Shown here: positions 9,401 through 17,220 of the stretch, one piece after another
Layout of the letters: the number at the start of each line of letters is the position of its first letter
How positions within the stretch are numbered: position 1 is the stretch's first letter
Source: Acidimicrobiales bacterium
Lineage (GTDB): Bacteria; Actinomycetota; Acidimicrobiia; Acidimicrobiales; SZUA-35
Length of the DNA stretch: 64,000 nucleotides
Assembly (NCBI GenBank): GCA_028285495.1
Contig: JANQPB010000008.1
Span: 48,018 to 112,017, forward strand
Direction of reading: 5' to 3'
The notes under the pieces: model-generated
Seen by the model: the letters and a program-made list of their open reading frames with translations, nothing else
Database searches by the model: none
Told to the model about the DNA's origin: nothing
Program-made: the position numbers and the translations under genes

Positions 9401-9600
9401 AGAAGGCTCTCGACGACTACCAGGCCGGTAGCCGCGGCGGTTGTGGAGCCGTCGGGGGGTTCTGGCTTCTCAGAGCCGTCCGGCGCCGACTGTGCTCTTT
9501 CGAGAATCTCGGAACGACTTGCTTGATCGCCTGCGCCAAGCTCGTCTAAGGCGACGCTCACCGCCTTCACGATCTCAGAAAACGGGTCGTTTGCGGTCAC
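6418..9600 (-). CDS. TPR-CHAT protein (caspase-like fold, histidine lost)
   Basis: 1060 residues from a GTG start. The N-terminal and middle parts are helical with TPR-like repeats (for example GREREAIELYRVALGKAGDP). The last ~230 residues are a CHAT domain, the caspase-type peptidase fold used as an effector in bacterial conflict systems: LSQPWLSVPLENLP, then GLYLAGQG, then VVLSTCLAAA, then a C-terminal AGASSVVAAP segment. The cysteine of the usual STC motif is present, but the expected histidine of the AGHG motif is a glutamine (codon CAG at 6795-6797 minus strand). It may be inactive or a regulatory pseudo-enzyme. Downstream genes overlap or abut. Confidence 0.78.
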   Translation of the reverse strand: MTANDPFSEIVKAVSVALDELGAGDQASRSEILERAQSAPDGSEKPEPPDGSTTAAATGLVVVESLLDNDATIRGLPGDEASAAAEAIAHFLDWAYDRRLFGLVAGDLWPLAAVALSCDHERPARLLVDRIDKMDRELSNTARSGEMAAHFARALEERFGPSTGSTPGAREFREANGLVDVGREREAIELYRVALGKAGDPALIAACHAQIARQYLNLGEVDTADGELADLVFDDLLPESRELARITIEHVRCLKGDPRGIDGLRRIAGGYHGRDFLAETAAHVALVSVYERAGLMGVTAEWHAYMAVAAKLVSAQRRELPATLNSLGRVHGITQAATNAIWALGVAELSAERTGETSSGSSYDLNRGLVLMAVGRYEEANSLLADWLERYPNDQQQQYVEALIAQLPGSQSVRRQRVKKLPASRDAVDMQAQANIALAKLMDDGPRWLSTLKDRLRYHSERAPADWGAFGEFITDLERRSKARELVAGREGTPGFDPERFVRQRERVILYSRVAGRGWLYFFRSTFAAYPLRTMEWLVDSLASSNDDSSSELLREIGLEWAIDPTGTHATQRSVSMPELADRSRDLRALIASVVGQEDGEFDGDAVSELRSMYERERLEVPEFPHDELDLEAMAQADPAHSALITQKMAAAQADLAERLPEFLAEATPLETLELKTLLGDTTGDVRSRRARQVAASPRVAHFLRPNVEAMEELEALGPHRNQMLRHEAESFARQVQVDGGSVDFVAELVQTRERVAWIVVPVEALCDAQASEVRVHLVDIGRSSSSSLRDEILADVKRADAGRPVSPVPEWHAAASWLVRPLLEIPRESRVALSLSQPWLSVPLENLPVLPGSAALRDWFAVTRKDESRRWIGSSRNGPAKPWLVVGNPGSDRPDAELEAREVAATFGVEPLVGADATVEAVRERLSVCGGLYLAGQGKLDQTAARPLLQLSDGYVSVESLIRGRLDDCRLVVLSTCLAAAAKPQGEEPGETAARIFLEAGASSVVAAPIRVDSAKARLANRSLAVALEGRWTTEALRLASQAESYSPWLLHGADLYHS

Positions 9601-9959
9601 GATGTTCGCCCCCAGTCGCTGTGTTCGCCGTCGCCTGCAGCTAGATATGAGTTAAGCGCTAGTCGGCTCACCTCACAAGAACTATCGCAGCCTGACGGAC
9701 CCGAACTGGCACGACCCCCGAGCTGAATTCGACGGTCGGCTCGCTCTTGGACGGGCCCGACGCCGCTACTGTCTGTGCAGCGCCCGGTCAGCCCAGCTGG
9801 TTCCGGCTGGTCGAAGTCCGATGCAGGCACCGCTCGCCCCTCGACTCCATGATTCCCGGCCACATCATTGCCCGGACTGCAACTCCTCCGCAGAGACCTC
9901 GTGGAGAGCCAGCCGAGCCATTGCATCAAGTACTCCCGGCGAGTCTGCGACGATACGAG

Positions 9960-11636
9960 TCACAGTCTCGGGCGAGGACTGAAACGAGTCCCTGGATGCG
10001 AGTAGGAGCTTGTACAGCTCGTTCTCAAGCTGCTCTCTCTCTCTGCCGCGGCGATCTCTCGGCGTGCCTCAGCCTCCAACTTCTTGGCTTCAGCGGTCGT
10101 CTTCAGTGTTTCTGCCCTCACTCGTTCAAGGCCGGGCCTCCAGTACTTGAGGGCACCAAGCAGGGCTGCCAGAGCACTGACCGCACCGGCTCCAGCCACG
10201 ACCAGCTCTATAGGATTGCGATAGGTGACTTGATGAACGCGAACCGGGGGATCGCCGGATTGTGAAACCCGAGTAGCCAACCCGATCGCCCCCTCATGAC
10301 CGCCTTCTGCCCCCCTGCCAATGACCTGCTCGTTGTGTGCCCATGCGTAGGCAGGAACGGTCAATGAAGAGAGGTCCGAGAGCACGCGAGCTAGAGTCTC
10401 CAAATCAGCCGATGGCCCAACGTCAACTCGTATCGCATACCGGCGGACGCGGTTCGAAACCATTGCGTGGCCCACGCGATTGGCTATAGCCGGCCCGTAC
10501 CCATCGCCCCCGACTACCTGCGACGCCGCCCCTGAACCGGATGCTGAGACTGGCTCCCGCCTCGGAAGAAGCAGGATCACCAAGAGCAGGACTCCTGCGA
10601 TTGTTGCTGGAGCCACCAAACCCTGACCGCGGCCGAAATTGTATGCGGGGTAGAGAGCGATCGATGTCAATAGCGCAGTCCACGCCCAAAGCAATCCGAC
10701 GGCTCGCCGCTGGCCGTACCCCAGACGGGCAAGGCGGCGGTGCAGGTGCTGGAAACTCGGCAGGCTCGCCGGAACACCTCGCTTGGAGCGTGCCCTATAG
10801 GCCAGACCCGCATCCAGCGCCGGGGCAACTAGTATCGCGGCCGGCACAAAGACGGGTGCGTAGAAGAAGAAGGCTTGACCTCCAGCAGGAGCTGCAGCTT
10901 CACCCGCAACGGCGATCGTCGCCGTGGCTGTCATAGCTCCAAACAGACGAATGCCAGCACTGCCCATATAGATACGTGCGGGGTATATCGACCAAGCCAT
11001 GTATCCGACAACTATTCCGACCAGGACAACCGAAGCCAACAGCCCAGAGGTTCTGGATTTCACTACCGAGAGCTCCTCTAGGCGAACCCCGAACAGAAGC
11101 AGTCCCGCCGTCCCTATCCCGACGATGCCGGCGACCAACTCATTGAATCCAGCAATACCTCGTAGTGCAGTCGTGACGCAGAGAATCCAGATCGAGTTGA
11201 CTAACGGTGCCAATTCGGCAGGGATGCCGACCGGCTCTATGAAAGGAATGGGGAGGCTCTCGATCCCTATTCCCCCGTAGGCAAGAGCAAGACCTGGAAC
11301 AAGTGGGAACACGACACCGAGCCAGCGCGGTGCTCTTGAGGACTCTTCAAGTAGTCCGGTCGCCCAGGCGAGGCAGGTCGCGATCAGGATCCACCAATGC
11401 TCCGCCGAGTCGATGAACAGCCCAGCGAACCAACCAGCGATCCAAGCGCACAGCAGGCCAACAAGCATGGACACACTGCCGAGAGCTGTTGAAGACCGAA
11501 GCCGCATGCGGCGCGGGTCGGACAGCGACGAGATATCGGTCGGGCCGGAAAAGTAGGTGATTGCCGGCATGGTCGCCGCCGTCGCCAAGAGCGCCACGGC
11601 ACCCAAAGCCAGGAATGACGGGAGGTTAGCGTCCAC
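9960..11636 (-). CDS. Pseudo-WecA/MraY membrane protein with C-terminal associated domain
   Basis: Starts at GTG (11636) with AAGGG 6 nt upstream. Residues 1-340 have about ten membrane helices in the pattern of polyprenyl-phosphate GlcNAc-1-phosphate transferases (WecA/TagO/MraY), including the late HLHRRLARLGYGQRRAV segment corresponding to the family HLHHRL motif. The catalytic sites are gone: LLDD is LLEE, the NxxDGxDGLA motif is LRGIAGFNELVAG, and GDSGS is GSAGI. A soluble C-terminal region follows (YAIRVDV to ALKYWRPGLERVRAE and a charged helix). The frame is lost in a (GA)6 tract; one repeat fewer would extend the protein to a stop at 9865 (589 residues). First gene of the island B operon. 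Confidence 0.7.
   Translation of the reverse strand: MDANLPSFLALGAVALLATAATMPAITYFSGPTDISSLSDPRRMRLRSSTALGSVSMLVGLLCAWIAGWFAGLFIDSAEHWWILIATCLAWATGLLEESSRAPRWLGVVFPLVPGLALAYGGIGIESLPIPFIEPVGIPAELAPLVNSIWILCVTTALRGIAGFNELVAGIVGIGTAGLLLFGVRLEELSVVKSRTSGLLASVVLVGIVVGYMAWSIYPARIYMGSAGIRLFGAMTATATIAVAGEAAAPAGGQAFFFYAPVFVPAAILVAPALDAGLAYRARSKRGVPASLPSFQHLHRRLARLGYGQRRAVGLLWAWTALLTSIALYPAYNFGRGQGLVAPATIAGVLLLVILLLPRREPVSASGSGAASQVVGGDGYGPAIANRVGHAMVSNRVRRYAIRVDVGPSADLETLARVLSDLSSLTVPAYAWAHNEQVIGRGAEGGHEGAIGLATRVSQSGDPPVRVHQVTYRNPIELVVAGAGAVSALAALLGALKYWRPGLERVRAETLKTTAEAKKLEAEARREIAAAERESSLRTSCTSSYSHPGTRFSPRPRL
10033..10044 (-). repeat. (GA)6 dinucleotide tract at a frame break
   Basis: Six CT units on the plus strand, GA on the coding strand, lie in the C-terminal helix of the pseudo-WecA gene. 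As written, the frame downstream reads SSLRTSCTSSYSHPG, which is not protein-like. Removing one unit reads REQLENELYKLLLASRDSF and continues as a coherent helical domain to TGA at 9867-9865. The tract is therefore either a slipped-strand switch, a mutation, or an assembly error. Confidence 0.75.
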
Positions 11637-11970
11637 AACCAGCCCTTAGATCCTGCCTTAACCTCAAGGACACCGAACCATAGCGCTTCCTGACGAGCGT
11701 TTGAAGCTTGGCATCGCTCTCTGCGTTCCCTAGCAACAGGGTTGACTTCCTTGGTCGTGAGACCGATCGACGATGGCCGTGGATGCGCGCCGCCTCAAGA
11801 CTCCCAAGCGAGGACAACGCTGCTCGCACGGCCGACGAGGTCAGCCCCGACCACACTGCGGCGACCATTGGAGGCTACGGCCAGAGAAGAAGCGGGCTAT
11901 CAGAATGGCTATCAGCGGCCCTGTCCGGCCCGAGGCACGGTCGAGCCTGCTGAACACTCGGCAGGCCTCC
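11637..11970. other. Intergenic region right end of island B
   Basis: 334 bp between the start of the pseudo-WecA gene and att copy 3. The minus-strand promoter of the island B operon should be here but no strong -35/-10 pair stands out. Open frames on both strands lack ribosome sites and protein-like composition. Confidence 0.3.
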
Positions 11971-12044
11971 TGACCAGCGGAAATACCTTGCGGAGGAGGT
12001 GGGATTCGAACCCACGGAAGGTCTCCCTTCACACGCTTTCCAAG
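11971..12044 (-). repeat. att copy 3: 3' part of tRNA-Ser(GGA), left end of island C
   Basis: The 54-nt core (11991-12044) is identical to 36933-36986 in the intact tRNA-Ser. The similarity continues outside the tRNA 3' end for 20 nt (11971-11990, 18 of 20 matches to 36913-36932). This pair therefore forms a 74-nt imperfect direct repeat flanking the 25-kb AICE and is the best candidate for attL/attR of that element. Confidence 0.92.
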
Positions 12045-12279
12045 TGGCGCAGGCGGTACCGCAAGGGACTAGCAGTTGCTCGAGGCCGGGCAAGTGACGC
12101 CATTGGGCGCCAGGACGCACTGCTGCGCGACGAGCAAGATGGCTACCAGGCAGGCTCCCGCGCTGACATTCCTTCAACTAACTCGGCTGGACCGACTCTC
12201 GGTCGAAGATCTCAGGGCGTAGGCAGAACGCCGACTCGTTGCCTGCCCCAGGCCCTAGGCGAACCTCTCGACAACGGGG

Positions 12280-12816
12280 CTAGGCACTGTTCGACCGCTC
12301 GGTGAGCACCAGCAGGTTCTTGGTGCCGCAGATATCACCCAGCAAGCCTGCATAGGCCCGGAGGGTTGTCCCAACCTCGCCGAGAGCGCGGCGGAGGTCA
12401 TCATGGCTCGCCCAACTTCGCTCCCACTCGAACCGGGAGACGTCTTCGGGCCGGCGGGACTCATGATCTTCGAGCTCAGGGTGCCAAGTGGCGAGCGTCG
12501 GCCGAAGGGCGTGGTTCAGGATGGCGACCGCCAGGTGGCCGAAGGAAACTGTCGACCCCGTCGTAGGCTGGGCAACTTCAGGACCGTAGCGGCGAAGGAT
12601 CTCACGCGTCGTACCAAAGAGGGAGTAGAGCGAGGCCAGAGCCTCGCGCAGCAGCCCTTCATCTTGGGCGAGCTCGACGACTCCGACCCGGGTGATCAGC
12701 TCAACGTACATCTCCCAAGCGGCGTCGCGCTCACCTACGCCCGGTACCCAATCGCCACTGATCTCCCCAACGCCGAAGGGCAGTCCGATCTTCGCGGTCA
12801 CCTTGTTCAGCGCCAT
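12280..12816 (-). CDS. Conserved hypothetical protein, mobile-island associated
   Basis: 178 residues, mainly helical. Recognisable conserved core: WEMYVELITRV, SLYSLFGTTREILRRYGP, FGHLAVAILNHALRPTLATWHP, and a C-terminal LRAYAGLLGDICG. I recall this family as a frequent actinobacterial protein found beside TIR, STAND and other defence genes, but no activity is known to me. Full-length and intact. It is the first gene inside the left boundary of island C and is divergent to the TIR-WD40 gene. Confidence 0.7.
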   Translation of the reverse strand: MALNKVTAKIGLPFGVGEISGDWVPGVGERDAAWEMYVELITRVGVVELAQDEGLLREALASLYSLFGTTREILRRYGPEVAQPTTGSTVSFGHLAVAILNHALRPTLATWHPELEDHESRRPEDVSRFEWERSWASHDDLRRALGEVGTTLRAYAGLLGDICGTKNLLVLTERSNSA

Positions 12817-13424
12817 AGGCCGCTGAGTCTAAACCAGACCGGCTACCAGCTGCGGTCGGCGGACAAGCTGACAGAGGGGGACCTGACGAGGACCGTGCCG
12901 CTTTGCTTCCTACAGTCTCAAGGAGACAGCGGCTTTGAGATTGTTGCTACCACCGAGACGATTGACCGAGCATCCCGACCTTGAGCGATTGGCGGCGAGA
13001 CCCCTGTCTGTTCTTCTTCTCGGCCGTTCGCTGAGCGAGGGGATCGACGAGTTCTCACCGCCCCTCCGATGACTTCACCAGCAAGCGCCCGACACGGTTG
13101 GACCTTGAACCGGTTACCCTCCGGGCCGAACTCGATGGGCTGGAGCACGACCAGTCCAGGAACCGCTCCACCAAGCCGAGACGCTCGACCAATCTAAGAC
13201 GGAGAACCTCGCACCATCGCGGCAAATGGGCCGATAGCCGCCAGTCAGGCGACAAGCTAGTCTCGCTCCCAGCTTGTTGACAGCTCGGGCCCCTCTGAGC
13301 CAGCCAAGCGTTGCTACGTCGAGTCCGGCGGACTTCGGGCGGACGGACCGATCGACGTGCGATAGTGCTCCCACCGCCGGGGTAGGTGCCGGTGGTGACC
13401 CGTCCCTCCGGAAGAGGTTTCAAA
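12817..13424. other. 608-bp gap between divergent cargo genes
   Basis: Separates the conserved hypothetical gene (minus) from the TIR-WD40 gene (plus). Open frames here do not look coding. A TTGACA at 13277 has no good -10 partner. I see no tRNA, repeat array or clear hairpin RNA. It should contain both promoters. Confidence 0.3.
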
Positions 13425-14774
13425 GTGGGCTACGTCTTCATCTCCTACAGCCGACACGACGGGACGTACGTAGACAAGCTGGTGGAGTACCTCAACGCCC
13501 ACCAAGTCGAGACCTGGGTAGACCGCGAAGACATGGTGCACGGCAGCCGCTACAAGCGCCTGATTCGAGGTGCCATCGACGACTGTGAATCGTTCTTGGT
13601 CGTAATGACACCCGCCTCAGAGCGCTCCAAGTGGGTAGACAACGAACTCGACTGGGCCGAAAGGCGCCAGAAACCCATCTACTCACTATTGCTCGGCGGG
13701 ACTCCCTTCTTCGGCTTGAGCGCCAGCCACTACGAAGACGTAACCGACCAGAGGATGCCGAGCGGGCGATTCATAGCAACGCTCTTGCCGACAAGGCCCC
13801 TGAGCAGGCAAGAGACCCCCACTCCTAGACCTGTCAGAGCAGCGACGATGAGGCCGGCTGGCCGCAGCGCCACGCCGGACACCGAGGCGGCCGTACTCAA
13901 GGGACATACAGCAGGAGTCTTGGGGTGTGCCTTTTCGCCTGACGGCCGATACATCGTTACTGCGTCCTATGACCGAACTCTGCGGATTTGGAATGCAGCC
14001 AGCGGTGGACGAATACGGACACTGACCGGACATAGAGACCCTGTCCGCTCCTGCACCGTTGCAACAAGGGACAGCCACGTCTTTTCGGCTTCGACAGACC
14101 GGACGATCCGACGCTGGGATCCCACCAACGGTCGCTTACTCCAGACCTACGAAGGGCACGGCGGGGGAGTCTGGGACTGCAGCGTCGCCCCGTCGGGGGA
14201 GTACCTCCTATCGGCGTCGGGCGACGACACTCTACGTCTTTGGACAGTCGACACCGGAGAGACCGTCAAGATTCTGACAGGTCACACGGGTCCGGTTCGA
14301 GGCTGCGCGATCGCACCCGACGGCTCCTTCGTTGCCTCTGCATCCTACGATCGGACGTTGCGCTTGTGGGACCCCGTGAGCGGGTCGGCCATCCGTGTCT
14401 TGAGCGGACACTCAAACGGTCTCTGGGACTGTGCCATCTCACCTGACAGCCAATACGTCGTTTCTGCATCCTACGACGGCACGCTGCGCATCTGGGATCC
14501 GGGCACGGGAGAGACGCTTCAAGTTCTGCGTGGCCACGACGACCGAGTGCGAGGCTGCTCAATTGCCCCGACGGGCGAGTACTTGGCCTCCGCTTCCACC
14601 GACAAGGCAGTACGACTCTGGGACCCCGCTAGCGGCCGTACCCTTTCGACCCTACGAGGCCACACCGAGCCGGTGCGGGCGTGCGCCGTGTCCCCTTCGG
14701 CAGACCTCGTCGTCTCGGCGTCCTACGACAAGACCGCCCGGATCTGGCGAACGTCCACAGCAGATCACGAGTAG
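13425..14774 (+). CDS. TIR domain fused to seven WD40 repeats
   Basis: Residues 1-120 form a TIR domain: GYVFISYSRHDGTYVDKLVEYL, the WVDREDM turn, and SKWVDNELDWA, which carries the glutamate that is catalytic in NAD-cleaving TIRs. After a Pro/Arg linker come exactly seven 42-residue WD40 repeats (GH near the start, RIW/RLW at the end of each), enough for one closed beta-propeller. The likely role is an NAD-hydrolysing effector triggered by ligand or protein binding to the propeller; the trigger is unknown. No NTPase domain is present. Start chosen at GTG 13425 with AGAGG upstream; GTG 13386 would add 13 residues. Confidence 0.85.
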   Translation: MGYVFISYSRHDGTYVDKLVEYLNAHQVETWVDREDMVHGSRYKRLIRGAIDDCESFLVVMTPASERSKWVDNELDWAERRQKPIYSLLLGGTPFFGLSASHYEDVTDQRMPSGRFIATLLPTRPLSRQETPTPRPVRAATMRPAGRSATPDTEAAVLKGHTAGVLGCAFSPDGRYIVTASYDRTLRIWNAASGGRIRTLTGHRDPVRSCTVATRDSHVFSASTDRTIRRWDPTNGRLLQTYEGHGGGVWDCSVAPSGEYLLSASGDDTLRLWTVDTGETVKILTGHTGPVRGCAIAPDGSFVASASYDRTLRLWDPVSGSAIRVLSGHSNGLWDCAISPDSQYVVSASYDGTLRIWDPGTGETLQVLRGHDDRVRGCSIAPTGEYLASASTDKAVRLWDPASGRTLSTLRGHTEPVRACAVSPSADLVVSASYDKTARIWRTSTADHE

Positions 14775-15038
14775 CTCTCGATGAAGCGGACTCCAAACCG
14801 AACAAATTTGAACGACTCTGGCCCGTCACTGATTGAGGTTCGGTAGTCGGACACGAACAACTGGCGATGGTCAGTGCCCTCACCACCAGATCGTGTCGAC
14901 ATGCATACACACACGCGCTAACGTGATCCGCCACTCGCCAAGCATTCTGTTCAGACGGGCCCTCGTGGCCGCAAGACGCTCGTCGATTGAGTCTCCCAGG
15001 CGAGCAGCACCACTCGCTACCTTGGGCCTAGGTCGGTC

Positions 15039-15782
15039 ATGCTCACAGACATCGTTGCGGGACTCGTCCTCTTCGGGTTCCTCACCTCAACAACGCTCTT
15101 CGCAGTACGAGCCACGCGGCGACCTCGAGCAAACCTTGAAGGCCTCCTGTTCTCCGTGACCGGGGGGATTCTCTTTCTCATCCTCGTCGCCGATCGCATG
15201 CCTGGTGGCTACATCGAAGGACGAGGGATACTCACAGTCCTGCCTTGGTCTCCGGAGGCCCGCTTCGCTTCGCCGGCCTGGATCGTTTGGGCTACCGCCC
15301 TGTTTTATGTGCTGAGAGCCGTAGTCTTTAACCGACTCGAGAAACGATACGAGTGGGCAACACAGCGTGCGGGCTCCCTGGCGTCCTACCTAGCGCTGTC
15401 AGTGGTAACAGTCGAGTTGGTGGCCAGGATCTACGACATTGGCTTCATTGGCCGGATGTTTCTACTCGCCACCGGTATTGGACTCTTCTACTTGCCGTGG
15501 TCTGATCTCCTCCAAGTCATCGCCACCACCTTCTCAAAGGGACCAAGAATCCTGGCGCGGTACATCCCGCGGGTCTTGCGCAACTTCGGCGCATACTTTG
15601 GCTTCGTGCTGGCGTTTCTGGCGGACCTGAGGAGGTTCTGGAAGTTTGGCGCAACATACGAACGGTGGATGGACGGACTTCTTGAGGACCAGGACGACGA
15701 CGTTGCATCGTCCATCGATGGAAGACTCGCCGACCTTAACGAGAAGATCGAGCGACAAGAGGAAGAGCGAAACGAAGTGTAG
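15039..15782 (+). CDS. Membrane protein with acidic coiled-coil tail
   Basis: 247 residues with about five hydrophobic segments (residues 5-22, 38-52, 80-105, 120-150 and 190-205), then a charged C-terminus (LADLNEKIERQEEERNEV) likely to be coiled coil. Family not recognised. It lies 131 bp before the GTPase gene in the same direction, so it may be the first gene of that operon and supply a membrane component. Confidence 0.6.
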   Translation: MLTDIVAGLVLFGFLTSTTLFAVRATRRPRANLEGLLFSVTGGILFLILVADRMPGGYIEGRGILTVLPWSPEARFASPAWIVWATALFYVLRAVVFNRLEKRYEWATQRAGSLASYLALSVVTVELVARIYDIGFIGRMFLLATGIGLFYLPWSDLLQVIATTFSKGPRILARYIPRVLRNFGAYFGFVLAFLADLRRFWKFGATYERWMDGLLEDQDDDVASSIDGRLADLNEKIERQEEERNEV

Positions 15783-15913
15783 GTCCATCGCGGCATCTGG
15801 GTCGTGCAACGGTCGAGTAAATCAAACGATGGGCTCATCACTCAATCGAGGTCAGGACCAGTGCCAGATTGGGGTAAGTCGCGTGGAAGTCGTGCGAGGG
15901 CGGTGATATCGAA

Positions 15914-17218
15914 GTGAGTGCCTCAGAAGACGAACCGAAGATTGAGATCGACGAGGACTCGATCATTGACATCGAGGACTTCGATCCGCCGGCTACGCCT
16001 CGCCGCCGACGCCGCCAGTGGCGTCAGCCCTCCGAGAACACAACGAGGCCGCCAGGCCCGCCAGATCCACCCGGTCCCCCGCCGCCGGCACCGTCGATGA
16101 CCGGCACAAACTCGGGCCCCTGGGTCCATTGTGCACAATGCGACGAGTACTATTCGGTGGGGCCGCTACGATTTCTCGATAGCCGTGGCCGTGAGATCGG
16201 GACATTCGACACCCTCGAACTGAAGATCAAACGTCCAAGGCAGTGGCCCTGGCGGAAGGCCAGCGGAGCAGATCAAGTTGTGGCTCCCAGCAATCGCCGG
16301 AAGGCGAGGGAGCTGGTGGCGACCGATGCACACCCTTATTGTCCGGAGAATCATCGGCTCCCCTACAACCTCTCGGACTCGATGGTCGTGGCCGTGATTG
16401 GCGAGGTGGGCTCTGGCAAGAGCCACTATCTGGCGGCCCTAGCTCGCTTGACGGAACAGAGTGGGCTACTCGGAGGTCGCTACGACGTTTCGATCCTGCC
16501 AGGTACGGGCGCTCAAGATCTGCGTGACGATGCAAGCAACATCTTCGAGAAGCGGGAAGTGCTAGAGCCTACGACTGGAGTCCGAGGACCGTACTTCTAT
16601 GAGTTGTCGAAGATCGGTGACGACCCAGCCAGAGCTCAGAGCACCATCGCTTCTTTCTACGATGTACCCGGCGAAACACTACGCACTCCTTCACGTCAGG
16701 CCGCAGACGCTGCCTACGCTATTCGTGCGGGAATCTACATTCTCTTACTTGATCCCACCTGTATTCCCGAACTGGGATTGAGCCACTTCAGGCGGCCTGA
16801 GTCGCCGATGGTCAGCCGCGAGATCGTCGACTCGCTCGCGATGCTCCAACGCCGGTTAGCGTTCACTCGGCGGGGGGATCTTCGCGCACCCTTTGTCATC
16901 ACCATTGCGAAGGCCGACCTGCTTGAGTGGTCGGACCCAGCCAGGAAGCATATCAGTGCTGAACTACTCAGATGCCTTGAAAACAATGAGAATCCATCTC
17001 CCCAAAGGGTCAAGGCCGAGGTTCGCTCTCTCCTTAGAGCGACCTCAGCCGAGAGCGTCGTCCGGGCGGCAGAGAATCGGTTCGGAAAACGAAACGTCAT
17101 GTACAGCCTGGTCTCGGCCATCGGTGAACCTTCAGACGACAACCGGCTGACCAACCCCAGGTCGCTGCTCGTCGCCCACCCCCTCCTCCAGGCCATGCGA
17201 CAGCTAGGTTGGAAGTAG
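15914..17218 (+). CDS. TRAFAC-class GTPase with zinc ribbon, DO-GTPase-like
   Basis: 434 residues from a GTG. The N-terminus is acidic and Pro-rich (low complexity), followed by two CxxC/CxxxxH clusters (HCAQCDEYY and HPYCPENH) that look like a zinc ribbon. The GTPase core follows: P-loop GEVGSGKSHYL near residue 165, a switch-type FYDVPGE near 260, and TIAKADLLEW near 335 as the base-specificity (xKxD) motif. This matches the GTPases found with GAP1 proteins in actinobacterial GTP-dependent conflict systems. The next gene is a GAP1-like protein beginning 3 nt after the stop, which supports the call. Confidence 0.75.
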   Translation: MSASEDEPKIEIDEDSIIDIEDFDPPATPRRRRRQWRQPSENTTRPPGPPDPPGPPPPAPSMTGTNSGPWVHCAQCDEYYSVGPLRFLDSRGREIGTFDTLELKIKRPRQWPWRKASGADQVVAPSNRRKARELVATDAHPYCPENHRLPYNLSDSMVVAVIGEVGSGKSHYLAALARLTEQSGLLGGRYDVSILPGTGAQDLRDDASNIFEKREVLEPTTGVRGPYFYELSKIGDDPARAQSTIASFYDVPGETLRTPSRQAADAAYAIRAGIYILLLDPTCIPELGLSHFRRPESPMVSREIVDSLAMLQRRLAFTRRGDLRAPFVITIAKADLLEWSDPARKHISAELLRCLENNENPSPQRVKAEVRSLLRATSAESVVRAAENRFGKRNVMYSLVSAIGEPSDDNRLTNPRSLLVAHPLLQAMRQLGWK

Positions 17219-17220
17219 AA

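Larger units (their letters stand above)
4878..11990. mobile_element. Island B: CHAT/EACC1 conflict island without integrase
   Basis: A 7.1-kb segment between att copies 2 and 3. All recognisable genes are on the minus strand and closely packed: pseudo-WecA membrane protein, TPR-CHAT protein, EACC1-like protein, membrane/coiled-coil protein and a J-domain fragment. There is no integrase or conjugation gene, so mobilisation would need a recombinase in trans, for instance that of island C (inference). Confidence 0.65.

Noticed and set aside
9597..9929. 110-codon frame between the CHAT and pseudo-WecA genes
   Set aside because: Composition is not protein-like and it overlaps the out-of-frame C-terminus of the pseudo-WecA gene, which explains the region better.
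12918..13423. Minus-strand frames in the gap before the TIR-WD40 gene
   Set aside because: Arg/Ser-rich, no ribosome site, no similarity to a known fold.
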